DNA from: an uncultured Blautia sp. | Lineage (GTDB): Bacteria; Bacillota; Clostridia; Lachnospirales; Lachnospiraceae | Assembly: GCA_900549015.1 (NCBI GenBank) | Contig: URMH01000008.1 | Coordinates: 1-64,000, forward strand | DNA length: 64,000 nt | Direction: 5' to 3' | In this document: positions 1 through 7,175 of the stretch, one piece after another | Layout: each line of letters begins with the position of its first letter | How positions within the stretch are numbered: position 1 is the stretch's first letter | The notes under the pieces: model-generated | Seen by the model: the letters and a program-made list of their open reading frames with translations, nothing else | The model's database searches: none | Told to the model about the DNA's origin: nothing | Program-made: the position numbers and the translations under genes

Positions 1-24
1 AAAAAAGACCTGCTTCGGCGGGTC
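1..24 (-). terminator. Rho-independent terminator, leftward
   Basis: Read on the minus strand, GACCCGC and GCAGGTC form a 7-bp stem (positions 7-24) closed by a four-base CGAA loop and followed by six T (positions 6-1). It would end a leftward transcript coming from the first few hundred bases, in which I find no minus-strand gene. Confidence 0.6.
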
Positions 25-413
25 TAAATTACATAGAATCATTGAGTCTGAAAAACCTTTGAAATTCTTAATAATTCTGGTTGAAAAATTCATTTTGAAA
101 TGATATATAAAACAGACTGAAATCTGTGTCTAAGGACACCCGCACCCTCACACGAGAATGAATAGGATTTCCTATCATTTCGCATCACGAGAAGTTACAT
201 AGTGACATTTACTTGCACTTGCAACGTCCACCAAAAATCGAAAGACTTGCTAATTTCGAGCCAATCGGACGGTGTAAAATCCCTCTGAATTAGCTATCAC
301 AGCGTAGTATCAGATGGGATTTGAAATGCTGAAAAACCTTGTATTTCCAAGCATTTTTAAGCATTAGATGCCACTTCCCGATGTCGTATCGGGTCTACTC
401 CTAAGCACTAGTT
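25..413. other. Gene-free stretch at island edge
   Basis: I see no convincing coding region on either strand; all frames are broken by stops. It is A+T-rich and holds short inverted pieces. It lies between a leftward terminator and a T-arm-like sequence with a rightward terminator, so it could hold an unrecognised RNA or only decayed mobile-element DNA. I checked for tmRNA, RNase P and SRP RNA landmarks by eye and did not find them. Confidence 0.3.
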
Positions 414-430
414 GTGGGTTCGATTCCCGC
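414..430 (+). other. tRNA T-arm-like stub, possible attachment-site remnant
   Basis: GTGGG-TTCGATT-CCCGC folds as a 5-bp stem with a seven-base loop carrying the TTCGA signature of a tRNA T-arm. A rho-independent terminator follows within 20 bases, as after many tRNA genes. No matching acceptor, D-arm or anticodon arm lies upstream at normal distance and no CCA follows. My reading is the 3' remainder of a tRNA used as an integration site, at the edge of the degraded island to the right. A chance match remains possible. Confidence 0.35.
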
Positions 431-446
431 AGGAAACGTTAAAAGA

Positions 447-492
447 AAGCGTTCGATAATTTGTGAAATTACAAATAATGGGACGCTTTTTT
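447..492 (+). terminator. Rho-independent terminator
   Basis: AAGCGTTC (447-454) pairs with GGGACGCTT (480-488), with an inner ATTTGT/ACAAAT stem, and the hairpin runs into six T. It ends a rightward transcript that would include the T-arm-like stub. Confidence 0.65.
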
Positions 493-581
493 GATTAGAA
501 AAATACAACGGATTATTTCTTTGAAAATGATTTTCAGCTAACACAGTAGAGAAATATATTAGCTGTAGCTAATAGAAAACG

Positions 582-878
582 ATGGCAGAAGTATCAAAAA
601 GTACCGGTAATTATCCGTTAATGACCGAAGATGAATCAATTTTGAGTATGATAGATTCCAATTTGCACAGAGAAAAAATCAGTTTTAGTAAAAAGGCTTT
701 TGCTTACAAAATGAAGTATGATGTTCTGAAAAAATCAGGAAGAAAAAAGGTCAAATTGACCACAAAACAAAAAAGAAGAGTAAAGACAGTTATTGGAAGC
801 GGTGGATTATGTGCAGGCTGTGCCTTCTTTGTCACAGGCACAGAGAATCAAGAAATTGGGCAAAGAAAAGCGAAGTAA
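582..878 (+). pseudogene. Fragment of a ParB-like partition protein
   Basis: The first 55 residues resemble the central part of the ParB/Spo0J proteins carried by integrative elements: the stretch MIDSNLHREKI followed by KKAFAYKMKYDVLKK matches the usual 'VDSNLQRE...SEKAFAYKMKLEA' core, just before the helix-turn-helix. ParB proteins are normally 250-300 residues. Here the upstream part is missing, there is no ribosome site before the first ATG, and the sequence after residue 55 no longer looks like ParB. I take it as a dead piece of an integrated element. Similarity is from memory, without a search. Confidence 0.6.
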
Positions 879-1170
879 ATATTATTGAATGATGGGGATT
901 CACAAGGAAGTAAAAGTATTGGTAAATCCGGAAATGAAAGCATTGTTGGCTTCGTTGGCGAAGGCAATGAAGTAATGAAAAATAGTGTGATTTTAGTGGA
1001 AAAATTCGATGTGCAGAATTTTAGGTGAGTTACAAATACAGAAATAGAATTTAAAGAAACGAATAAAAAATTCGTAAACAGAGAAAAATATTGAGGAAAT
1101 CAATGCTTTGTGGTATCGTTATAGTCATAGCATATAGTGTGGAATGATGGTTGTAAGGAGAAGAATAAAG
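879..1170. other. Decayed sequence without a supported gene
   Basis: About 290 bases between the ParB fragment and the ATPase. One open frame of some 45 codons (about 889-1028, reading NDGDSQGSKSIGKSGNES at its start) continues after the ParB-like ORF in another frame, which suggests a further frameshifted scrap of element DNA. It also must contain the ATPase promoter, but I see no strong -35/-10 pair. Confidence 0.3.
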
Positions 1171-2565
1171 ATGAAAAGACCGATTGTTCGTTTGTCATCA
1201 TTACAATTGACAAATATTAAAAATGTAAAAAGGGGCACTATATATATGCCGAATACTGTAAACAAAATTTTATCAGCAGATAAAGCAGAAATACTGGGGA
1301 TTTACGGCCAAAATGGTTCAGGAAAAACAGCGATTGTTGATGCATTGTATTTTTTACAAAAAGTAATGATAGGAGATGATCTTGATCAGTCGTTAGAAGA
1401 TTACATGAACATGGACTCGGATACTGCAGAGATTTTTGCAGATTTCAATCTTTTTATGAATGGAATTGTGTTTGAAATAGGATACAGACTAAGTCTGAGC
1501 AGAGAAGAAAAAGTGGTCGTTATCAGTCGAGAAACATTGAGTGGTGCAAAGAATGAAAATGGAATCAGAACAAATAAGACGGTATTTATGGATTACCAAA
1601 GAGATCAGACGAATACTATTTTTAAACCACAGAAAAGACTGGATGAAATCTTGGAAGAGAATAAAGACATAAAAACAGATTTGATTGTAGCGCGTAAAAT
1701 GGCAGAAAAAAGCAACTGCTCTTATATTTTTGGTGAGAGTAGTCGGGATATATTCTGCAGAGAATACAAAAATGGATTTCAACAATTTTCAGTTATTATT
1801 TCTTCTTTGTCTGAATTTGCTTTGAAAGATTTATTTGTGATTCGGAATACCCATTCAGGAGTGATTTCCGGTAATTTTGTCTTGCCGATGGCATTTCGGA
1901 TTGAAAATGATAACATGGGAGCAAAAGGGGATTTTACGGTATCTTTGACAGAACCGATCTTGGTGGACGAGGAAAGGAAAAATCTGTTAGAGACAATTGT
2001 TGAACAGATTAATATTGTGTTATACACAATCATCCCAGGATTGCAGGTAACGATTAAAAATTACGGGAAACAATCATTGGATGATGGAGAAGAAGGATGG
2101 AAACTGGAATTAATGTCAAAGAAAGAGGGTATGAAAGAGATTCCGCTCAGAATGGAATCAGAGGGAATTATTAAAATCATTTCCATTCTGAATGCACTCA
2201 TGCAAGCATTTGGAAATCCTTCGGTTTGCCTTGTGATTGACGAACTTGATTCCGGAATTTTTGAATACATGTTGGGAGAATTGCTTGATATTTTCAAAAA
2301 GAGCGCAAAAGGACAATTGATTTTTACATCACATAATCTTCGTGCACTTGAAATGATTGATAAGGAAAGCATTATGTTCTCTACTACGAATCCAAATAAT
2401 CGTTATATCCATATGAAGAATGTAAGAGAAAGTAACAATCTTCGTAATATGTATATTAGAAGCATTACATTGGGTGGACAATCAGAAGAAATTTATGAAG
2501 AAACCGATAGTTTGAAAATTGCCAGAGCATTTAGAAAAGCAGGGCGGGGTGCTCGCGGTGAATGA
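1171..2565 (+). CDS. AAA family ATPase (AAA_15/OLD-like), probable defence-type ATPase
   Basis: The protein has about 464 residues from this start. I chose ATG 1171 because AAGGAG lies ten bases before it, while the in-frame ATG at 1144 has no ribosome site. The N-terminus (RLSSLQLTNIKNVKRG) is the opening strand of SMC/RecF-like ATPases. The Walker A motif is GQNGSGKT near residue 48. Near residue 355 there is a Walker B, LVIDELDSG, followed by FTSHN, as in AAA_15/AAA_21 and OLD proteins. Such ATPases are usually one half of an anti-phage or toxin pair. The next gene begins inside its last codons, by GTG at 2558, and is truncated. The reading frame is intact, so the ATPase could still be made. 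Its cellular role is unproven. Confidence 0.8.
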   Translation: MKRPIVRLSSLQLTNIKNVKRGTIYMPNTVNKILSADKAEILGIYGQNGSGKTAIVDALYFLQKVMIGDDLDQSLEDYMNMDSDTAEIFADFNLFMNGIVFEIGYRLSLSREEKVVVISRETLSGAKNENGIRTNKTVFMDYQRDQTNTIFKPQKRLDEILEENKDIKTDLIVARKMAEKSNCSYIFGESSRDIFCREYKNGFQQFSVIISSLSEFALKDLFVIRNTHSGVISGNFVLPMAFRIENDNMGAKGDFTVSLTEPILVDEERKNLLETIVEQINIVLYTIIPGLQVTIKNYGKQSLDDGEEGWKLELMSKKEGMKEIPLRMESEGIIKIISILNALMQAFGNPSVCLVIDELDSGIFEYMLGELLDIFKKSAKGQLIFTSHNLRALEMIDKESIMFSTTNPNNRYIHMKNVRESNNLRNMYIRSITLGGQSEEIYEETDSLKIARAFRKAGRGARGE

Positions 2566-2605
2566 GAAAAAAGTAATTGCGGTCATTGTAGAATGTGATA
2601 GATGA
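2558..2605 (+). pseudogene. N-terminal scrap of the ATPase's TOPRIM-type partner
   Basis: A GTG at 2558 overlaps the ATPase stop and opens the frame VNEKKVIAVIVE, which then breaks to CDR and stop. A short beta strand ending in IVE(G) is how TOPRIM/RloB-like partner proteins of AAA_15 ATPases begin, with the glutamate as first metal ligand. In related two-gene systems this partner is the nuclease half. Only about 13 matching codons remain, so the identification rests on position, overlap and one motif. Confidence 0.5.
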
Positions 2606-2621
2606 AAAGGAAGGGAATTTT

Positions 2622-2738
2622 ATGCTGAATATTTATTATGGTGATATGAAGGAAGCGGTATATAATACATCGGCTTATTTTAAATATGATTATGAAGACA
2701 GTTGGATTGTAGATCCTTTTGTGAAAGAAATGATTCAA
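2622..2738 (+). pseudogene. 5' fragment of a DUF4869 family gene
   Basis: With a good ribosome site (AAGGAAGGG) before ATG 2622, the frame reads MLNIYYGDMKEAVYNTSAYF and ends its recognisable part at DPFVKEMI. This is the opening of DUF4869 proteins, which are common beside mobile-element cargo in Lachnospiraceae and have no known function. After about 38 residues it runs into sequence that is coding on the opposite strand (IS91-type transposase). The open frame itself continues to 2915, but only as a chimera. Confidence 0.55.
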
Positions 2739-2969
2739 AAGAGAACGATCCTCAAGAAAAAAGAGACGGAGCTCTTGGTCAATGGTAAAAACACAGTGGC
2801 GGTGAGTACACGGAATGAGCTTAAAGGCCATGGCATTGGATCTGTCCTGGCAGTATTTTACACCACAGTTAATCATCTTGTCAACGTTATCAATAACAGC
2901 TTGACGGGGATGTAAAATATATAACATTTCTTCATAATGGTCTTTAAAAATGGTTTGTAGGATATTCAT
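2736..2969 (-). pseudogene. IS91-type transposase fragment
   Basis: The minus-strand frame starts MNILQTIFKDHYEEMLYI, passes VDKMINCG, then jumps to QDRSNAMAFKLI and HRHCVFTIDQELRLFFLEDR. These are the start of IS91/IS801-like transposases, with the cysteine-rich zinc-binding segment that normally sits between NCG and the CQDR region deleted. The protein is cut after about 78 residues where DUF4869 sequence begins on the other strand; the full protein is several times longer. It is non-functional: the zinc finger, the HUH motif and the catalytic tyrosines are all missing. IS91 elements move by rolling-circle replication and often leave one-ended insertions. Confidence 0.65.
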
Positions 2970-3004
2970 AAGATTATTATGAAGGAAAAGTAACTAAAAG
3001 GAAA

Positions 3005-3033
3005 CCCCACCCCTCAAGATTGAGGGGCAGGGG
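3005..3033 (+). repeat. Hairpin resembling an IS200/IS605 right end
   Basis: CCCCTCA and TGAGGGG pair around AGAT, and outer CCCC/GGGG extend the stem past a small bulge; GAGTTGAA follows. IS200/IS605 elements end in this kind of imperfect G+C-rich hairpin followed by GAGTTGA, and in tnpB-bearing members the same hairpin is the 3' part of the guide RNA. No tnpA or tnpB is present within several kilobases, so this would be an orphan end. Confidence 0.4.
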
Positions 3034-3038
3034 AGTTG

Positions 3039-3058
3039 AATAGGCGAAGCCTATTTTT
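3039..3058 (+). terminator. Rho-independent terminator-like hairpin
   Basis: AATAGGC-GAA-GCCTATT followed by TTTT. It sits just before the left end of the IS21 remnant and could stop transcripts entering from the ATPase side. Confidence 0.5.
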
Positions 3059-3280
3059 TATGCAATTTTATCAATTTCGATGGCAAATTTGTCAGCGAAA
3101 AGTGATTGAAAAATGGATTTTGTCAGCGAAAATGAAATCTTTGAATATTTCGCACTAGCGACACCACCGGCACGCTTTTGAGCTCCCCCTATACGAGCAA
3201 TAGCTCCACTTTTGATAAATCCTTTTGTAAAATTATGTCCGAGGATTGCCTCAAATTTTACAGAAGGGAGGCCTATCATT

Positions 3281-4021
3281 ATGGCCAATAAGATTAATGC
3301 CAAGCTCATTCTGGAGCTTAAAGCATCCGGGCTGTCGAGAAATCAGATAGCCGCAACCAGACATATGTCAAAACATTCCGTAAGTGATGTGATAAACATC
3401 GCAAGGGAAAAAGACATTACCTACGAAAAGGTCAATCACCTTTCGGAAGATGAAGTCTACCGCATGATATTTCCTGATAAATTTGCGGTGGAAAATCTCT
3501 ATGAGCAGCCTGACTATGAGTATGTTCATCAGGAACTGAAACGTGTCGGAGTTACACTGAAGCTTCTCTGGCAGGAGTATCAGGATAAATGTAAAACCTC
3601 CGGTCTGATTTCAATGGGGTACACGAAATTCTGTAATGGTTATGCTGATTACACAATCGTAAATAAACTCACAAATCATCTTGAAAATAAGCCTGGGGTA
3701 AAAGCAGAGGTTGACTGGTCAGGTCCAACCATGCGCTACATAGATACCTCTACCGGCGAAGTTGTTGAGAGGATTTTTCAGACTGTTGTCATTAAAGAAC
3801 AGGGCTTTAACCCTGCCCTGGCGGTACTGCGTTTAAGCAATAAATACTCTGAAGCACGCCTGGAAGCTGCCTGTGAGTTTGCCATTACCAGCGGAATAAG
3901 AAAGCCCCGTTACCATCATCTTAATTCCATTCTGGCTGCCAATCAAGACCAGATATATCTGGAAAGCAGAAAAACGAAAAAGAATACTGGAGCTCCTATG
4001 GGGTATCTTGGGAGGTGGTAG
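3281..4021 (+). pseudogene. istA: IS21-family transposase IstA, internally deleted
   Basis: I start it at MANKINAK, ten bases after GAAGGGAGG. Residues 1-45 form the helix-turn-helix start (ELKASGLSRNQIAATRHMS). About residue 145 KAEVDWSG gives the first aspartate of the DDE catalytic core. After VVERIFQ the sequence jumps to the family's C-terminus (EQGFNPALAVLRL, KPRYHHLNSILAANQD, MGYLGRW). IstA is normally about 500 residues; this frame has 246, so most of the DDE core, including the second aspartate and the glutamate, is gone. The deletion keeps the frame, so a DNA-binding but inactive protein could be made. Confidence 0.75.
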
Positions 4022-4023
4022 CA

Positions 4024-4684
4024 ATGATTAATGACGAAACCAAACGCAAACTCCGTGAGTTAAATATGTCTGAAATTATAACTGGTCTGGAAATACAGCA
4101 GCAGAATCCAGCGGCTGATCAAGTCAGCTAAGCTGCGATTTCCACAGGCGGACATGCATGGTATTTACTATGATGGACGGGGACTCAACAAATCACTTTT
4201 AAAAGACCTATTCCGGTGCCAATACATCGGCTGTCATCAGAGTATTGTTCTTCAGGGACCTACCGGTTCAGGGAAAACATACCTTGCGTGTGCACTGGCA
4301 AAGCAGGCCTGCCTTGGACAAATCAAAGCCAGATATATACGTCTGCCGGATCTGCTTATGGAGTACGGAGACGCGTCCGTCATTCATGGAAAACAGACGC
4401 GTCTGCTTGCAAGCTACAGCAAAATCCCACTTCTTGTTATAGATGAGTGGCTGGTATCGGATATGTCCGACAGTGAATTGTATTTTCTCTTCAAGCTGTT
4501 TGAGCGCCGGTCTGATACCACCTCAACGATTTTCTGTACCCAGTACCGTCAGGAAGATTGTGTAACACGTCTGAATGAAAGTGTACAGGCAGAAGCTATC
4601 GTTGACCACTATGCGCATACTTCCTTCTGGATTGAAATGGGCTCAATGAACATGCGTGAATACTGCGCAAAACACAAAATATAA
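4024..4684 (+). pseudogene. istB: IS21-family helper ATPase IstB, internally deleted and frameshifted
   Basis: The true start is ATG 4024, giving MINDETKRKLRELNMSEIIT and continuing to about residue 28, where the frame shifts and stops at TAA 4129-4131. In another frame family sequence resumes at RLIKSAKLRFPQADMHG (from about 4118) and is then intact to 4684: Walker A GPTGSGKT, Walker B LLVIDEW, and the C-terminal FWIEMGSMNMREY. About 40 codons have been lost. The remaining open frame from ATG 4154 lacks the N-terminal region that contacts IstA, so it is probably inactive. Confidence 0.75.
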
Positions 4685-4855
4685 GTGATATCAAGTGGAG
4701 CTGAAAGGCGAACCGATGGTTCGCAACTAAAAACCAGTGGAGCTAAGCAAAGCTTAGCTCCGGTGCTCCTGATGCGAAATAATCATTTTTGGCAGAGTAA
4801 TCAAAAAATACTGACCAGGGATTAAGTGAAGCAGATTTAAAAAGTGTATTTTGGG

Positions 4856-5698
4856 TCATCTGTGTTGCTTCCGCCATTCTCTTGGAGATATTCCATAAAT
4901 GGTTTTGAATGCACGTGAAAAATGAAGCTGATTTTCGTATCCAACAGCAGAACCGATTTCTGCAATGGATAGGGAGGTCAGCTTTAACAGTTCAGTTGCT
5001 TTGACCATGCGATAGTTCATCAAGAATTCCTGAGGGGAGCGACCAATAGAATTTCGGAAAATTTTTCCAAAATAACTGCGGTTGATTCCACAGACAGCAG
5101 CTATTTCTTCGATGGTAATGTTGTTCTGAAAATTCTGTTCAATGTAGTTAATTGCTTCTTTAATATAATAATCACTCATTTTGCTGGTTTGTACCAGTTT
5201 TGTTGATCTTGCAGACCGGGTGAGGTAATCCAAAAAGAGATAAAGATGGCCGATGAGATGAAAAGGAGATTCCTTTGCATGATGGACAATATACAGCATT
5301 TCATTCATCAACTGTTCACGTAAATCTTTGGAGTGAGAGTGATATACAGGCTTGTTGACAGAAAGTTCTGTCAGGTCAAGAGCCTCCTTCACACGTAGCC
5401 CATCAAATTCAATCCATACATATTCCCAAGGTAGATTCTGGTCGGCATAATAAGTTGTAATCTGTCCGGGGAAAATCAGAAACCCTTGTCCGCTTTTAAT
5501 AGAATAGGTTTGTGTTTCCCCTTTTGCATTGTCTGCCATGAGTGTACCTGTACCTGAAATAATATAGTGAAACAAATAGTGGTTTCGCGTAGCAGGTCCG
5601 AAAGAATGCCCAGGTTCGCACCGCTCATAACCGTGTTGATACATACCTAAATCAATGAAATTTTCATTCGGAAAAATATTAAAAAATATGTTGCTCAT
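4856..5698 (-). CDS. AraC family transcriptional regulator of the raffinose/alpha-galactoside locus
   Basis: This is a 280-residue regulator. I use ATG 5698 (MSNIFFNIFP), because AAGGAG lies six bases upstream; the longer frame from 5740 lacks this. Residues 1-150 are a cupin-like sugar-sensing domain (HYLFHYIISGTGTLMADN; GQGFLIFPGQITTYYAD). The last 100 residues carry the paired AraC helix-turn-helices: IEEIAAVCGINRSYFGKIFR, and SIAEIGSAVGYENQLHFSRAF. It is divergent from the transporter/AgaSK operon. In related loci (MsmR/RafR type) the regulator activates that operon when melibiose or raffinose is bound, which fits the weak -35 of the operon promoter. The sugar ligand is inferred from context. 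Confidence 0.85.
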   Translation of the reverse strand: MSNIFFNIFPNENFIDLGMYQHGYERCEPGHSFGPATRNHYLFHYIISGTGTLMADNAKGETQTYSIKSGQGFLIFPGQITTYYADQNLPWEYVWIEFDGLRVKEALDLTELSVNKPVYHSHSKDLREQLMNEMLYIVHHAKESPFHLIGHLYLFLDYLTRSARSTKLVQTSKMSDYYIKEAINYIEQNFQNNITIEEIAAVCGINRSYFGKIFRNSIGRSPQEFLMNYRMVKATELLKLTSLSIAEIGSAVGYENQLHFSRAFKTIYGISPREWRKQHR

Positions 5699-5797
5699 TT
5701 CGAACTCCTTATGGTGAAATATACCAAAATGCGTTATCACAAGATATTATAGCATAAAAGACAGCAATAGGGTATATAAAAATAAGAACAGCGCCAT

Positions 5798-5826
5798 TTA
5801 TTAATAGCAAATTGGTATGTTATAAT
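5798..5826 (+). promoter_or_regulatory. Promoter of the raffinose operon
   Basis: The -10 is TATAAT (5821-5826) with an extended-10 TG at 5818-5819. At 17 bp spacing the -35 is TTATTA (5798-5803), a poor match. A weak -35 downstream of a divergent AraC gene is the usual layout of an activator-dependent promoter. Confidence 0.65.
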
Positions 5827-5876
5827 GAATTTAATCAAAATAGAAAAGAAAATTTTACTGGAAGGAGAGAAAAGAT

Positions 5877-7175
5877 ATGTCAAAAATCAAGCATATGAAA
5901 GAAATTTTTGTGGCTGTAGGAATCGTGATGGCAATAGCAAGCCTTACCGGATGTGCACAAAATTCATCAAGTGGAAAGGTAGAAGTAGAACTGGTTTCCT
6001 ATAAGCCGGAAGCGGTAGAGGCTTTTAAGAAGATTGAAGAACGCTTCAATGAGACACATGATGATATTCATCTGACAATTGATTCGCCAAATGAAGCTAT
6101 GACAATTTTAAAGACAAGATTTATCAGGGAGGATTATCCCGATATTGTAGGTATTGGCGGAGATATTAATTATTCCAATTTCCTCGATGCAGATTTGTTT
6201 ATGGACATTTCTGACTTTGAGGAAATTGGAATGGTAAAGAAATCGTATCTGGACATTGATAAACAATTGGAGTTTGTTCCGCAGGAGGGAACCTATGCGT
6301 TACCATATGCAGCGAATGCGGCAGGAATTTTGTACAACAAGGATATGTTTGATGAGCACGGATGGACAATTCCGGAAACATGGGATGAATTTCTCACTTT
6401 GTGTGACGAAATAGAGGATGACGGCATTCAACCGCTGTATTTAGGATATAAAGATATATGGACATGTCTCGCACCGTGGAATGCGCTGGCAGTTGGTCTG
6501 ACTGATCCGGATACCTGCAATCAAGTTAATATGGGTAATCTGACTTTTGCAGAAGCATACCGTGAGACGGCTGAAAAAATCAGGGTATTGCTTGATTATG
6601 CAGAACCGAATCCCTATGCCTATGGATATAATGATGCCTGTACTGCTTTTGCAAGGGGACAGTCAGCAATGTATCCAATCGGCAGCTATGCAATTCCACA
6701 GATTAAGTCTGTAAACCCCACAATGAACATTGATTCCTTTACCTTTCCGGCAAATGAGACGGAAGAAGACAATGTCTTAAATTCTGGAATTGACTTGCAA
6801 TTCTGTGTCATGAAAAACTGTGAGAACAAAGAAGAGGTGTATGAGGTTCTTCGGTTTCTGTATGCAGATGAAACGATACAGATTTATCTTGACGAACAGG
6901 GAGGTATTGCCTGCAAGGAAGGAGATTTTGCTATCCCTGAAGAATTAGAGGGAATGCGAGAGCATATTGAGAATGACAGAATGGCAGATTATCAGGATCA
7001 TCATTATCCAAGTGAAATGAGTGTTGATGCCATGATACAGACATATCTGCTGGATGACAGCGACACAGCAACAGACACTTTTTTGGAAAGGTTTGACACA
7101 GACTGGAAACGTTATAACAGGGATTTGATTCGCAAGGTGCAGCAATATCAGACGGAAAAGGAGGGTGTACAATGA
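5877..7175 (+). CDS. Extracellular sugar-binding lipoprotein of an ABC transporter
   Basis: This 432-residue protein begins with a lipoprotein signal peptide ending in the lipobox LTGC (cysteine about residue 26). The mature part is a family 1 solute-binding protein, with features such as PYAANAAGILYNKDMFDEHG followed by PETWDEF, and a late GIDLQFCVMKN segment. It should capture alpha-galactosides such as raffinose or melibiose at the membrane and deliver them to the two permeases that follow. Its ribosome site (GGAAGGAGAG) is strong and its stop overlaps the next start by four bases, so it is the first gene of the transport operon. Length and order match MsmE/RafE; the exact ligand is inferred from AgaSK downstream. 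Confidence 0.85.
   Translation: MSKIKHMKEIFVAVGIVMAIASLTGCAQNSSSGKVEVELVSYKPEAVEAFKKIEERFNETHDDIHLTIDSPNEAMTILKTRFIREDYPDIVGIGGDINYSNFLDADLFMDISDFEEIGMVKKSYLDIDKQLEFVPQEGTYALPYAANAAGILYNKDMFDEHGWTIPETWDEFLTLCDEIEDDGIQPLYLGYKDIWTCLAPWNALAVGLTDPDTCNQVNMGNLTFAEAYRETAEKIRVLLDYAEPNPYAYGYNDACTAFARGQSAMYPIGSYAIPQIKSVNPTMNIDSFTFPANETEEDNVLNSGIDLQFCVMKNCENKEEVYEVLRFLYADETIQIYLDEQGGIACKEGDFAIPEELEGMREHIENDRMADYQDHHYPSEMSVDAMIQTYLLDDSDTATDTFLERFDTDWKRYNRDLIRKVQQYQTEKEGVQ

Larger units (their letters stand above)
3060..4800 (+). mobile_element. Degenerate IS21-family insertion sequence
   Basis: The element carries istA and istB in the normal order, both with internal deletions. Left-end DNA has two copies of TTTGTCAGCGAAAA (about 3088 and 3119) and the motif AGCTCCACT at 3202-3210. 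Right-end DNA has the inverse motif AGTGGAGCT twice (4694-4702 and 4736-4744), a hairpin GCTAAGC-AAA-GCTTAGC at 4742-4758, and an inverted match to the left end around TTTCGCA and AAAATGA. Such repeated terminal sites are where IS21 transposases bind. Exact ends and target duplication could not be fixed by eye. Confidence 0.7.

Noticed and set aside
150..430. tmRNA or RNase P RNA before the 447 terminator
   Set aside because: The T-arm-like end and terminator suggested it, but I found no tag-peptide frame, no matching 5' acceptor arm and no conserved RNase P core.
2595..2915. 106-codon plus-strand frame as one real gene
   Set aside because: Only the part from 2622 to about 2736 looks like DUF4869; the rest is the reverse strand of an IS91-type transposase.
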